Positions 29,055 to 39,421 are shown, numbered from the stretch's first letter. The stretch: DNA of 64,000 bases from Lineus longissimus (GCF_910592395.1 NC_088322.1:4461431-4525430); one strand, 5' to 3'. Numbers and translations are program-made. The notes: generated from the letters alone by a model not told the origin.

Positions 29055-29242
29055 GAAGGCTGAGAATTTTCTAAGTCGCAAACTACTTCCACTATAAAAC
29101 TTGTTAACTTCCTGGTAAATGAACAAATGTAACACATGTATGTATTGTTTGCTAAGATTGTTGAAACTTTGAAAATTACAAATACATTTTTGATATTTGT
29201 AGCCAAACAATTCATTTCTCTTACTTCATTCAGCGTAGCATC

Positions 29243-31990
29243 ATGTATTCTTGTCTGGTTTTTTTCGTTGGTTTTGTATTGGTGTTGTATCCCTATGTCT
29301 GCGTTGAAGCTGCGGATGCCAATTACCCGAATCCTACATTTTCATTCAGGAAAGTGGATGATATCCAACTTAAAGTAACATGTACGATTCCGGTGGTGAA
29401 TGAGAAACGGCGTGACCTGGAAATTATGTTCAAACAGCGAGAGACAAATATACACTACGATATAAAGCTAGCAACACAGCAGTGTTCAATGCCAACGATC
29501 AATGACAACGTTGATAGATATTATTTCGAGTGTATAGAATCACAACTAAAAATTGACTTAGTTGTGACTATTACACCTGTGGCTGAAATTGACTTCAGTA
29601 CGTGGTCGTGTATTTATCTTTACCCCATATCTGGAACCGACGGACATGCGTGGACTACAAACGGTCGTTACGCTGAATTGCGTGACGCGTACAAGATGCC
29701 ATGTACTCGAGATAATAATGTGGTCTACTCGAAACCTCAGCCGATTCTCTTAACTCGACCTGGTGACAGCCACATGTTTGTTGGCTGTAAATCTTCGACC
29801 TTTGATTGGGCATGTTTGACAAAAACGGAGGCTATGGAAAATAAAGTCCATGAGAGTAGTTTTTGGTCCGACTTTCGATTCTATATCGGAGGTGAACTGA
29901 AAAAAAGTGGTGATATATGGGGTCGTTTGAAACCACGAATAGCCAATGACCCCACCCCCCCGCCGTGGGATACTCAGAAATACATCGAAACCGGTGGTAA
30001 GAGGGATGTCTGCGAATTTTCAGCGTCTTCGCATACTTATTCGTATGTTAAGAACCGATGTTTCTTGATGCAGAAGGACCATACAGTGACTGTTGAAGCA
30101 CCGTCTGGTGGGAAAACGATTAAAATCGGAACAATCGATACCGCTCAACACGATCACTGTTGGAGTAACATTTATGCCATAACTTCGAATAAGGACTTGT
30201 TGAAAAAACCTCTCGGTGTAAAAAGTGATTTGTCCATTTTCAATACAGCGAATTCGACGGACTTCGGACATGGGAAAAATACATTCCCTATTCTGAGTTT
30301 GAATGAAAAACGTGACTATTGGCGTATCGGCGGTAAAATGATAGATCTGCGAGAAATTTCAACTGTACTCATCGATCAACCGTCGTTAGAGTCCTTTAGT
30401 CCTACTGTTTTTCGAAAACAACCCGTATTTCCTTACACCCATTTCATTACTTATGAACGAGCTTCGACGGACTATGTAGATTTGGTTGTGGCACTGAAAA
30501 ACTATGATATAAACAACCCTGAAAGCTTTATCTGGTTTTTATCTGAAAGTGCTTTAGAGTCGTACGGGTTGAAAGTTACACTGGACACACAATTAATCAA
30601 AGACTATTACAAATATCTTATAAAAGGATTAACAACTTATGATTACGTCGAGTATTCATTTGCAAAGAAATATTTCGAAGGGACTTACAGTGAACAATTG
30701 GCGTATGATTGCAAATCGGACTATCAAAATAGAAACGTCGATGCAGCAATTCTTGTGATGACTAGTGGGTCGTGTCAGATTAAAATTAACTGTGTCGACA
30801 ATCCCGATAACAAGTGTTTTTACGACGGAGGTGATAATAGTAACGATAAATATTGCGGTGAAAGTGGCGGTGGATATTCATTTAAATTAATCGAAACAAA
30901 GATCGGCGCAGATGGAACTGTACAAATTTCGAAACGAAACCGCCCAGACGGTAAGAGATTTAATACGAAACCCACTTGCGCTTCTCAGAGATACGTGTGT
31001 TTTTATAAAAAATCTGTGGACACTAGAAATTACGCATGGATATCTACACCAAATACACCGAGTACGTTTGTCAGTGGAACAAAGCCAACAACAACATATT
31101 ACAGCGACTTGTATTTTTCACGACTCGGTGCCACGATAAAGAAAGACGAGTGTCCACAGTTCGAAGATAAAGATTTTACGCTATTGGAATCAGATCCATC
31201 TCATACGTATAGTGGTGGACGAGACAGTATATTTGAACCACACACTAAACCTGCGAATGAAGCCGGTGTCTATAATTTTGCCAATGCTAATGAAGGTCGA
31301 AAACGTCTATATTATTCGCGTCCTAATGCTGGAAGTATGACTGCAAATGCCAAAACAACAATTACACAACAAATAACATACCCAACAAAAGATGATTATC
31401 ACCACACGTATAAGTCAGGTGCGTTTTATTATCCGTATAAAAATTTAAGGAAGATTGATTTTAAGATAGACGCTTTGCAGATAATGAAGAGTGTGAAAAT
31501 TAACCAACTCGGCAGTATAAATGACAAATGTGAAAAACCAAACTGTCAACTACTTCATTGGGATACTGTGAAATCTATTTGTCCGTGTCAAAATGCTGGC
31601 ACAGTGTGTGTCCAAACGACCGGATTGCCCGATTTGATGCGTCACGTGGTTGTTTCTACGCCTCTTGTTCAATCTGAGCTAGGAAATGGGAAGTTAAAAT
31701 GTCGTGCTTTAGGATTGACCAGTGATGAACGTGATTTTTACGAAATGGCCTTGGAATTTGCGTGCAGGTCGGATATTAAGGGACATTTGAAGGCCAGGAC
31801 TACAGATATGAATGCTATTGGCCGTCACGCACCTCAGTGGACAGCTCCTGTGGCTAATAACCTCAATTCACAGGCTTATACAGTGAGATGTCCGGTTGTG
31901 TGCACGATAATAAGGTTTACTTGGTTTTGGACTACGAAAAAGTGGAGAGAGGATATATCACTCTCACGAAACACGCACTTTTCACTTTGA
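29243..31990 (+). CDS. Large secreted/virion glycoprotein, N-terminal part
   Basis: 915 codons from ATG 29243. Residues 1-24 form a signal peptide (SCLVFFVGFVLVLYPYVC), followed by an ectodomain with paired Cys and a W-S-C-I-Y segment near residue 125 that could close an Ig-like fold (weak). Frequent Tyr/Asp/Thr, no internal membrane span. The last 35 residues lose coding character; the ectodomain clearly continues in the frame starting 31888, so an indel lies near 31885-31915. Likely an envelope glycoprotein; no sequence match to a named herpesvirus glycoprotein is evident. Confidence 0.6.
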   Translation: MYSCLVFFVGFVLVLYPYVCVEAADANYPNPTFSFRKVDDIQLKVTCTIPVVNEKRRDLEIMFKQRETNIHYDIKLATQQCSMPTINDNVDRYYFECIESQLKIDLVVTITPVAEIDFSTWSCIYLYPISGTDGHAWTTNGRYAELRDAYKMPCTRDNNVVYSKPQPILLTRPGDSHMFVGCKSSTFDWACLTKTEAMENKVHESSFWSDFRFYIGGELKKSGDIWGRLKPRIANDPTPPPWDTQKYIETGGKRDVCEFSASSHTYSYVKNRCFLMQKDHTVTVEAPSGGKTIKIGTIDTAQHDHCWSNIYAITSNKDLLKKPLGVKSDLSIFNTANSTDFGHGKNTFPILSLNEKRDYWRIGGKMIDLREISTVLIDQPSLESFSPTVFRKQPVFPYTHFITYERASTDYVDLVVALKNYDINNPESFIWFLSESALESYGLKVTLDTQLIKDYYKYLIKGLTTYDYVEYSFAKKYFEGTYSEQLAYDCKSDYQNRNVDAAILVMTSGSCQIKINCVDNPDNKCFYDGGDNSNDKYCGESGGGYSFKLIETKIGADGTVQISKRNRPDGKRFNTKPTCASQRYVCFYKKSVDTRNYAWISTPNTPSTFVSGTKPTTTYYSDLYFSRLGATIKKDECPQFEDKDFTLLESDPSHTYSGGRDSIFEPHTKPANEAGVYNFANANEGRKRLYYSRPNAGSMTANAKTTITQQITYPTKDDYHHTYKSGAFYYPYKNLRKIDFKIDALQIMKSVKINQLGSINDKCEKPNCQLLHWDTVKSICPCQNAGTVCVQTTGLPDLMRHVVVSTPLVQSELGNGKLKCRALGLTSDERDFYEMALEFACRSDIKGHLKARTTDMNAIGRHAPQWTAPVANNLNSQAYTVRCPVVCTIIRFTWFWTTKKWREDISLSRNTHFSL

Positions 31991-33456
31991 GCGACGTCAA
32001 CACGAATATGGTAAAGATCTACAGTTTAGACCAAGCCCAATTGCCATTTGGTACAACGAATTTCTACCAAATACCCCCACATGAATATATGGACAAACGT
32101 TACATGGCTTCAGCCATAGAGACCAGTTACACGTACACGGCAACACAACACGAAATAGCGAACGGGCTTACAATCAGAGGCACTGTGAACTTTCAGATCG
32201 AAAAGAAGTGGTTAGTTTCTGGTGAAACTATTGCCGGGGCTAGTGACACTAACCACGTGCAGAAATACACCCATGCGTGGTGTGCGTACCCGCAGTTGGA
32301 CATTGTTGGTAAAAAAATCTCAATTCAGAAAGAATTGCTGCGAATAGGTGATCGATGTTGGCAGAAGGTGTACTACACTCGACTACAAACAACAGCATTA
32401 CAGCGATGGGTGGAATGTACTGTGATATACGGTACATCCGATGAGAGTATTGTGTGTCCTAGACCAGAAGCTATATTGACTATTGATGCCAGTGACGATG
32501 CCAATCGTTTTGTGAAAAAATGTGGTGGTAACGATTTTGATAAGAAATCAAGTTCGGAAATCTGCGAAATAACGCCTGCAAAATCAACAATAAAGTTATC
32601 CGTAAGACTGCCGGGGACGGTCACGGATGATACGGAAATTAAGTGTTCATACAATGTGGATGACAACAGTAAATACAACCCTTTGGCACAGGCTAATAAC
32701 GATGTCACCGCTCACGGAGTATTTCGGAAGATGAAAAATAAGGACATCTCTCGTAAACAGTGTTACGAATTAGATGACAGCGTTAAATTAGAGACTGTGA
32801 TAAAGTATGACAAGGAAAATGGTATGACAAATGTCCAATGTCGTTTACCCACATACATAGACGGTACTCTGCCTGTATGTAAAAATTCTGCGCAGAAAAA
32901 TGCTCTTATCAAGCTAAGGGCTATTGGTAAATTTCTATACGCAGAATCAACAGATTTCATGAAGGTAGTGTCAAGACCTAACATTGGGACATCAACTTGT
33001 GATAAATTTATTAAAGTGTCTGGAATAGAATGTGCGATCGAAGGGAATACAGTGGATAAGTCCAACAAAAGTATCAGCGTTGTTGATCCCAATGTTGTTC
33101 TGGAGACTACGATGCACCCGGGATTCGTGAAAACATTTATATTCCACACGAAACCAGAATATAACGTGGATTACAGTTGTGACATTGGAAATGTACAAGG
33201 GGACGTTGTTCATAACAGAATGTTTAACAAAGCTATGCAGGAAAGAATTGTGGTGGATTTGAATCTTCTTAAGCCTAAATCTACACAATCTCCGACCGTA
33301 AGCACCGAGAAAGGTAAAACAGATAAAAAAGGTGGTAAAGATGGTGGTGGGGGGGGGGGGGGGTGGTATTTCTACGAAGAACATTATTCTTGTAAGCGTA
33401 ATGTGTTCGCTTGTCAGTGTTGCATTGATCGCATTTGTTTCGAAAAAAGTGTATGA
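31888..33456 (+). CDS. Large glycoprotein, C-terminal ectodomain, reaching a poly-G tract
   Basis: 522 codons continuing the ectodomain of 29243-31990 in another frame. Cys-rich modules have the pattern C-x(n)-V-x-C-x-(L/Y). It ends in a Lys/Gly linker encoded by a 15-G tract (33349-33363), after which this frame gives a short Cys-rich tail and stops at 33456. In the +1 frame after the tract (33362-33481) the same DNA encodes a membrane-span-like hydrophobic stretch with a short basic cytoplasmic tail. The tract length therefore decides whether the protein is anchored. The 33362 frame equals that of the N-terminal half. Confidence 0.6.
   Translation: MSGCVHDNKVYLVLDYEKVERGYITLTKHALFTLSDVNTNMVKIYSLDQAQLPFGTTNFYQIPPHEYMDKRYMASAIETSYTYTATQHEIANGLTIRGTVNFQIEKKWLVSGETIAGASDTNHVQKYTHAWCAYPQLDIVGKKISIQKELLRIGDRCWQKVYYTRLQTTALQRWVECTVIYGTSDESIVCPRPEAILTIDASDDANRFVKKCGGNDFDKKSSSEICEITPAKSTIKLSVRLPGTVTDDTEIKCSYNVDDNSKYNPLAQANNDVTAHGVFRKMKNKDISRKQCYELDDSVKLETVIKYDKENGMTNVQCRLPTYIDGTLPVCKNSAQKNALIKLRAIGKFLYAESTDFMKVVSRPNIGTSTCDKFIKVSGIECAIEGNTVDKSNKSISVVDPNVVLETTMHPGFVKTFIFHTKPEYNVDYSCDIGNVQGDVVHNRMFNKAMQERIVVDLNLLKPKSTQSPTVSTEKGKTDKKGGKDGGGGGGGWYFYEEHYSCKRNVFACQCCIDRICFEKSV
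33349..33363. repeat. 15-G homopolymer at the ectodomain/anchor junction
   Basis: Uninterrupted G15 within coding sequence, directly before the region where a different frame encodes a transmembrane-like segment. Runs of this length are prone to slippage in replication and to sequencing error. Confidence 0.9.
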
Positions 33457-34044
33457 TAGGTACAAACAGGTGCCTGTGTAACATAAAAATTGAAGAATAA
33501 ATGTGAATTCGAAGAGTATTTTTCTACTTTGTGTCTTTGTAGTCAAATTGTCGATATTTCATTTTGTTCATTTTTGATCGCCATTTTCAGGAAGTTTGAA
33601 ATTGGTGGAAAATTTTCTAAGTCCAAACACTTCCTGAAAATGTATCAATTTCTAATTTCCTGAATTTCAGCGATTAATTATTATTTTTTTTTTTTTCATA
33701 AATTATTTGAAGTCATAGTTCACACAACTCCCGATGGTGTTCTCGCATAGAATAGTTCAATAAATCGCCACAAGTGGCGCCCTGTAGTTTGTATCTTACG
33801 CTAAAAATACGAAAGTAGACAAACTGTAGGGGCGAACAAGCTTTTGTCGATTTAGAAAAAGTGATTTTTCGATCCGCCGAATAGAATGCGATAAAATCGG
33901 TATATACTACTACCCTAATCAGCAAGTTGGGATTCAGAAATCAGAAACAAAACCAGGAAGTGTTGGACTTAGAAATATTTTGAATTTTATTGTAATGTTT
34001 TAACTTCCTGTTCATATACACAAAAATAAATTCACGAAAAATGT
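33457..34044. promoter_or_regulatory. Convergent-gene spacer with two ETS hairpin boxes
   Basis: CAGGAAGTTTG (33589), GAAAATTTTCTAAGTCC (33609) and CACTTCCTG (33628) form one element. CAGGAAGTGTTGGACTTAG (33953) with TAACTTCCTGTT (34000) forms a second in inverted order. The plus and minus transcripts end toward each other here, so terminator or insulator roles are possible. AATAAATG near 33496 is a candidate polyadenylation signal. Confidence 0.6.
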
Positions 34045-37000
34045 CTATATTTCTTTGCCTTCGTTCACGAGTAGTGTCTTTAGTTTGCTCAGTAGCAATG
34101 GTTCGACACTTACAACATTCTCCAACTTCATCAGTCTATGATCTGTGACATCTGTACCACCCAAAAGACGGTATAGATGAATTGGGTTCCTAGATGCGTA
34201 CACTTGACGTCTCCCGTTGGCCATATTTGCCTGAATTTCTGATTGTGATTCGATATACGACTTGATATTCGCCGCAAAATCAAACGTGCCGTCAACATCC
34301 ATCTCATCGTCTTCGCTCTCGCTGTTTTCCATTCCACCGGTTGCAGGACCAACACCACTTGTTGATGGAATAGCAGCAGCTGTGTTCACCGTGTGTTCGG
34401 GAACTTCTTGTATGGTCAAGTTATCGTTTGGTTCCAAATAGAGAAGATAAATCTGTGAACTTATACGAAAGAATGACACAAACATATTCGACATGGCATC
34501 GTACACGTTGCTACAATACGCAGAAAGAACACACTTCACTTTGTCCTCTTCGCTCTTGCCTAAGTATTCTTGAAAACAGCAAATATCATTCACCGAGGGA
34601 GGTAGGTCCTCCTCGTCTCCCGGTGCGATATTTTCGGTACGCGACGTGTTGTTCTTCCCATTGTCACTCTTGCGCAGAAACACATCCAATTCCCTGATTT
34701 TGTCGTTTATTCCACTACCCAAACTCCTGATAATGGGCACCGTAGCCAGAGCATTTCTCTCTTGACGTTCTTTCTTGGTTAATCGCTTTCTGCCAATGTT
34801 GTGGCGACTGTTGACCTCTTTTTCATTTGGAAGTTCGAGGATAAACATGTCCAGGACGTTTCGGAAGTACATCTGCGTCAGAGGTATGGACACCCTATCG
34901 TAGAATGCTCGTCTGATGGTAGAGAAGAGAAACACACTGTCTTCGAAAGATATCGAGTAATTGAATGCTGTAGACTTCTTCTCACATGCCGGCTTGAAAC
35001 AGAAACACTTTAGTACCAAGTGGTTGCTTGTTCTATGTGCCCCGAGAGTGATGTACGCTCTTGTGTTATTTTCGTGTACCTTGTGCAGACAGAAATCTGT
35101 ATATTTTACACCACCACCACACATCGATTCACGATTGACCAAGTATAATGCGAGATCATTCCCGTCTTTCGATTGCATTAATTTGAAGCCGTACGCTGCT
35201 CTACGGACACCGTCCACTATGGACCAATCGTAACCATCCTGCTCCATCATGTTGGCCATTTGCACAGACCACTTCTTTTCCCAACCAATGTTTATCGCTT
35301 CTTCTATCATCATTATTCTATCGACAATAGCTTCATTAGGATGCATGGCCAATATTTTCATTTCGATTTCGTTCATAAATGCAATAGCATTGTCCTTGCA
35401 CGCACCACGAGTGAAGTTGTGTAGGTGGTGACTCTCTACCGATCTCAGGTACGATTCGTCGTCAATGTGCTCTATATCTCGGATTTCTTCTATACACCTT
35501 GTACCGGTTACGTGTTTTGGATCTTTAACGATTCCGTGCACAAATCGGTCGCTGTATGGAATTCCATTACCTTTGAAATTCAGTTCACACCTTTCGCAGT
35601 CTGACGTTTGACAGCACAACGTCCCGTCTGGAAAACGCGTAGCACACCAGACCAAGTTCAACTTGCCATAACCAGATTCGCTCACTTTTGCCTGATATGG
35701 ACCTCTTATACCATGAGTTGCTCTGCCATCTATTCCGTAGATCATTTCATCGAATATCTTATCGTCCACCCCGGTGCCACCGAATTGTGATAAGACGTTT
35801 GTGAAATATCGCAGAGTGTTAAAGACGTTGACAAATTCACTGACGGCCAGGGTAGACATGACCAGTGAATCGGGTAGACTCAAGATATATCGCAGACCTA
35901 TCGAGTCGGTTTCAACTTGGTCCTTGTCAGATTTGAATATGTAATGCTTGCACAGCTCACCGTCCTCGAGACCCAACAGAGAGAGTATTTCCTCAGAAAG
36001 GCCAATTAATTCCATGTACATCTCTTTCAGGTGTTTGGCGCTCAGAACAACATTATTGAGATGCATAACCGAAGAAGAAGTCAAGTCGATGTCCATAATG
36101 ATGTTTTTCACGTCTAGGATAGGGTTGGTCAGTTCCGAAGTCGATCCGGGCAGCGACATGTCTTTAGCTTTCGGGTTGTACATCTTGTACAGGCATTCGT
36201 TTTCAGACATTGGGTCAGATACTGTCACGCTTGTACTCGTCGTTCGACAGAGGACCTCGCCTTCTTCTTCCTCTTCCTCATCACCTTCTTCGAATTTATT
36301 TATCATGGAATACACGTGAACGGTGCCTACAGTCGGTGTAAGTGGGTTTGTCGCTTTCACCGTTTTCCAGAGAGGCGTTCTGGTGAAAGAGGCTACGACA
36401 TAATTGTTTCTTGTGTTTGAATTTTGCGACTTTGGTTGTTTGTGTATATTGGCTGACCTATATATACCAGTTGCCGAAGACTTGATGAAATCTAATCCTT
36501 CGACGTTTATGGAATCTTCTTTCGAAACTGTCGCAGCCACTTGTGTTTGTTGGTAATCGGAGGGCAAAGACATTTGTGTCAGATTTCCACTTCGCACGAC
36601 GTACTGCTGCTGAGTTTGCCTGTTTCCCTTATCGGTCATGAGCAACATTGCAGAAGGTTGATTTTTTGTTGACGTGTTTGGAAAAATGAATGAATGAAGT
36701 CTGTCTTTAATTTTCAAACGCTGTGGTCTTTCAGTGCCGTAGGTAGCTGGAAATTTCCTTGGTTTCACACGCAGCTTGACATTGACGAACATTTCCTTTT
36801 TCAGCGCATCCCTGCTAAGCCTGTTCGTTAAGGTATCGCATGTGTTTTGGCACCATGATTTATTTGCTTGAACATCGAAAATATGCAGGGGAATGGCGTT
36901 GGATGTTTGTTCGTTGATTTCTTCAAGCACACGTACCATTTTCACTTCGACTTCGTTCATTTCGTCTTTCAGTTTCTTTTTGAGCGGCAATATGGAGTTG

Positions 37001-37857
37001 TTGTAGAATAAGGACACCTCGTGTTTATTTTCCAACATATTGAGAAAATATCGTCCAGCTCCATCGAGAAATTCGCAGTGAGTAACGCAGAAATTGGCCA
37101 TTCTTGCAGCAAAGGCAAGCGGTTGGCGTTGGAGTTGATCTATGAAAGCGTTTGTCGTTCCAACTGTGTCAGCACTAAGACCCTTTCCACCACCGTTATC
37201 CGCAACATCATCTTCAGCACCAAGAAGATCAAATATCTGTTGTGACGGTGGTGGTGGTGGTGGTGATTGTGATGATGTGTCCACAATTGACTGCGTTGTG
37301 TTCACCTTCTTTCCCACGTAGCTGTCCCACACGACAGCAATTTTTTTCATCATTTCCAAAAAAATGAATCTATTCAGGAAGTTAAGTCTATGATGGCGCA
37401 GCCAGTGTGAAAAGTACAGAAACATGACAAGTTCGGCATATTCTCTCTTCACGATGCCCATTTGATCGGATAAAACAGCTTTTCGTTTCATTTGTCCACC
37501 AAACATCCATGTGCTGAACATGAACTGTGAGCTGTCAATGGTGAATTCGGTATCTTCGTAATCTGGTTCGGTGTCTTGTTTCCTCTTGTTGAAAAAACGT
37601 CTGTTGGTCATCTTCTGTATCACGGATATATTTCGCATTTCGGCTCTCTTGTCAAAATCAACAGAATTAGAACTATCCACGGGTTCACTGTTGTCATCTG
37701 CGAAGACCATGTCTTTCTCTGTTAGCCATTCGATTTTACACTCACTTTGCTTGATAATACCCGACCGCAGCTTTGCTAAACTCTCTTCCATGCTACTCAC
37801 ATTATTGAGAAACATGACACCAACAGGTAGGGATATAGTTTTGTACATGTTGTGCAA
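34045..37857 (-). CDS. 1270-residue viral protein, possibly a DNA-binding or packaging protein
   Basis: Intact from 37857 to 34045. Features in order: a Pro run (about 199-205), a Glu-rich acidic patch near residue 530, a Cys cluster near 740-755 (CC, then C, then C-E-R-C; zinc-binding candidate), a second cluster CFCFKPAC near 970, a basic KRLTKKERQERN near 1035 and a Ser/Glu/Asp tail before the final 60 residues. Size and central zinc cluster would suit a major single-stranded-DNA-binding protein or terminase subunit, but I see no diagnostic motif. The frame is open without ATG back to the TGA at 37900-37902 of the upstream ORF, so the two were probably one gene. Confidence 0.6.
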   Translation of the reverse strand: MHNMYKTISLPVGVMFLNNVSSMEESLAKLRSGIIKQSECKIEWLTEKDMVFADDNSEPVDSSNSVDFDKRAEMRNISVIQKMTNRRFFNKRKQDTEPDYEDTEFTIDSSQFMFSTWMFGGQMKRKAVLSDQMGIVKREYAELVMFLYFSHWLRHHRLNFLNRFIFLEMMKKIAVVWDSYVGKKVNTTQSIVDTSSQSPPPPPPSQQIFDLLGAEDDVADNGGGKGLSADTVGTTNAFIDQLQRQPLAFAARMANFCVTHCEFLDGAGRYFLNMLENKHEVSLFYNNSILPLKKKLKDEMNEVEVKMVRVLEEINEQTSNAIPLHIFDVQANKSWCQNTCDTLTNRLSRDALKKEMFVNVKLRVKPRKFPATYGTERPQRLKIKDRLHSFIFPNTSTKNQPSAMLLMTDKGNRQTQQQYVVRSGNLTQMSLPSDYQQTQVAATVSKEDSINVEGLDFIKSSATGIYRSANIHKQPKSQNSNTRNNYVVASFTRTPLWKTVKATNPLTPTVGTVHVYSMINKFEEGDEEEEEEGEVLCRTTSTSVTVSDPMSENECLYKMYNPKAKDMSLPGSTSELTNPILDVKNIIMDIDLTSSSVMHLNNVVLSAKHLKEMYMELIGLSEEILSLLGLEDGELCKHYIFKSDKDQVETDSIGLRYILSLPDSLVMSTLAVSEFVNVFNTLRYFTNVLSQFGGTGVDDKIFDEMIYGIDGRATHGIRGPYQAKVSESGYGKLNLVWCATRFPDGTLCCQTSDCERCELNFKGNGIPYSDRFVHGIVKDPKHVTGTRCIEEIRDIEHIDDESYLRSVESHHLHNFTRGACKDNAIAFMNEIEMKILAMHPNEAIVDRIMMIEEAINIGWEKKWSVQMANMMEQDGYDWSIVDGVRRAAYGFKLMQSKDGNDLALYLVNRESMCGGGVKYTDFCLHKVHENNTRAYITLGAHRTSNHLVLKCFCFKPACEKKSTAFNYSISFEDSVFLFSTIRRAFYDRVSIPLTQMYFRNVLDMFILELPNEKEVNSRHNIGRKRLTKKERQERNALATVPIIRSLGSGINDKIRELDVFLRKSDNGKNNTSRTENIAPGDEEDLPPSVNDICCFQEYLGKSEEDKVKCVLSAYCSNVYDAMSNMFVSFFRISSQIYLLYLEPNDNLTIQEVPEHTVNTAAAIPSTSGVGPATGGMENSESEDDEMDVDGTFDFAANIKSYIESQSEIQANMANGRRQVYASRNPIHLYRLLGGTDVTDHRLMKLENVVSVEPLLLSKLKTLLVNEGKEI

Positions 37858-37899
37858 AACATACGCTTCGAGGAGAATTATCGTTGTAGAGTTGATACG

Positions 37900-38352
37900 T
37901 CATGCTTTTTCGGCAATTTGACCGAGGCTGTGTTTGAAATGTGTCCATTGTGTCGGTGGTTTCATCGGTGCAGTGTTAAATCTTTTCGCAGATGTGTCAA
38001 AAATGTTTATAAACATCAATACGAATTCTATGTCATCTTCATCTTCGGTCGTGGTCATGCCTAAGAGTTTATTCCTTCTTTGTTGTCCAGTATACGCCGC
38101 TGCTGATGTGACCGCGGCATTGTGAGCTTTACCTCCCCTTTTGTTGTTGCTGTTGTTTTTTTTCTTTTTCGTGTCCGGGTTCAGAAATTTCTTTCTACTT
38201 TCGGTGAAAAAATTCGGAATGGTGGTGGTCAAAATTGCACGACCGATAACCAAGTCCGAGATGCTGTCGCAGAATTTTTCTATTTGATGTTTCTCGATTT
38301 CGCTACATGCACCCAGTATTTCCTGATCATCTATATCATCGTCTACAAACAT
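37900..38352 (-). CDS. 150-residue ORF in frame with the 1270-residue ORF
   Basis: Starts at ATG 38352, which overlaps the ATG of the divergent gene at 38351 within one CATG. Contains a Lys/Asn-rich basic patch (KKKKNNSNNKRGGK, near residue 55) and a globular acidic remainder. Ends in TGA (37900-37902); reading continues in the same frame for 14 codons to the next ATG and 1270 further residues. TGA would arise from CGA by one C-to-T change. It is probably the N-terminus of the larger protein. Confidence 0.5.
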   Translation of the reverse strand: MFVDDDIDDQEILGACSEIEKHQIEKFCDSISDLVIGRAILTTTIPNFFTESRKKFLNPDTKKKKNNSNNKRGGKAHNAAVTSAAAYTGQQRRNKLLGMTTTEDEDDIEFVLMFINIFDTSAKRFNTAPMKPPTQWTHFKHSLGQIAEKA

Positions 38353-39421
38353 GGCGGAAGTTAGCAGTAGCTCAGAAGCAGCCACAGTTTCTCCTATTGC
38401 TGGTGGCCCAGCCATATTTTTGGGTATAGGTGGTAACAAACCGAAAAAAATACCAGCATCTGTCACAACAATGCGAAAGAAACACCGTAACACGGGTAGT
38501 GGCACAAACGGTGTTGTTAGTAGTGCCTTGTCTGGTGGTTCAGCGAGTAGTAAAAGGTCTGAGCAAACTCGTACACTAAATAAATGCCACCAAATGTGGA
38601 ATTTGTTGAGATTGCCAGAAAACATAGAAGACAGAGCGAGATATTATACAAGTCCACCATTCACCACACGTGGATCGATGTTGGCTTTGTTGCATTCTAC
38701 GCCCGAAGTTGAGAATAAAATAACCCAACAACTTCGACAAAATATGGAAGACCCCTACAAGAGGTCGGATGTACTCTCAGTTTCGGGTACATACTTCACC
38801 AGAGACCAACTACTGCATGTGATAAGTCGTTCGCACAAGAATTTCTGGACTTGGATGAGACACGTGACACGGAAATCATCGGCGGCGACGACGTCATCTG
38901 AAACGAAAGGAAAGAGAGAAAAAAAAGAAGAAACCAACACCAGATTGGAAAATCCGAAAGTTATCGAAAAGGCACTGCTGTACTATTATGTCCACTGTTC
39001 GACTTGTGACTGGCTTTTACAGACAAAGTATGTAAAAATAGATTCACGTGTACAGCAAGTGAAGTTGGGTCCGGACACATGCATAGTGTTTGATACAGCG
39101 GAAAAAAACATCAAGGACGTGTTAGACTTGTTTAACGTTGAGGGCGAAATCGAAATATATGAAATGCTAAAAGATATAAGCGCACCAGAAGAATACATTA
39201 AGGAACGTGTTTCGTCGGAGAAACCTGCGTATATCGGAAGCAGGCAAAAGATAACAATTCGACACCAACTTCGAAATAATCTATCCTTACCGGACACAGA
39301 ATTGTTCAAATATGAGTTCAAGGGCATCTCGTTGGAATTTCTCTGCGTCGGGCCTCATACTTGGTCTACTGTTGATGGTGGTGATGATGTTGGTGCTTCT
39401 GCCTTTACCTGTGAGGTCTGA
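38351..39421 (+). CDS. 356-residue viral protein, unknown
   Basis: ATG 38351, divergent from and overlapping the start of 37900-38352. Gly/Ser-rich first 80 residues, then a globular domain with W-T-W-M-R and a basic/acidic charged patch, and YVHCSTCDWLL near residue 215 (possible half zinc site). The 3' 110 bases overlap the start of the sushi-domain gene in another frame; the last 30 residues look non-native, so the true end may be earlier or frameshifted. Confidence 0.6.
   Translation: MAEVSSSSEAATVSPIAGGPAIFLGIGGNKPKKIPASVTTMRKKHRNTGSGTNGVVSSALSGGSASSKRSEQTRTLNKCHQMWNLLRLPENIEDRARYYTSPPFTTRGSMLALLHSTPEVENKITQQLRQNMEDPYKRSDVLSVSGTYFTRDQLLHVISRSHKNFWTWMRHVTRKSSAATTSSETKGKREKKEETNTRLENPKVIEKALLYYYVHCSTCDWLLQTKYVKIDSRVQQVKLGPDTCIVFDTAEKNIKDVLDLFNVEGEIEIYEMLKDISAPEEYIKERVSSEKPAYIGSRQKITIRHQLRNNLSLPDTELFKYEFKGISLEFLCVGPHTWSTVDGGDDVGASAFTCEV

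Noticed and set aside
29243-33456. Assignment of the large glycoprotein to glycoprotein B
   Set aside because: No recognisable fusion-loop or furin-site pattern and no sequence similarity I can point to; only the signal peptide, Cys content and anchor are supported.
34045-37857. DNA polymerase or terminase large subunit
   Set aside because: No polymerase DTDS-type or Walker motifs found in the 1270 residues.
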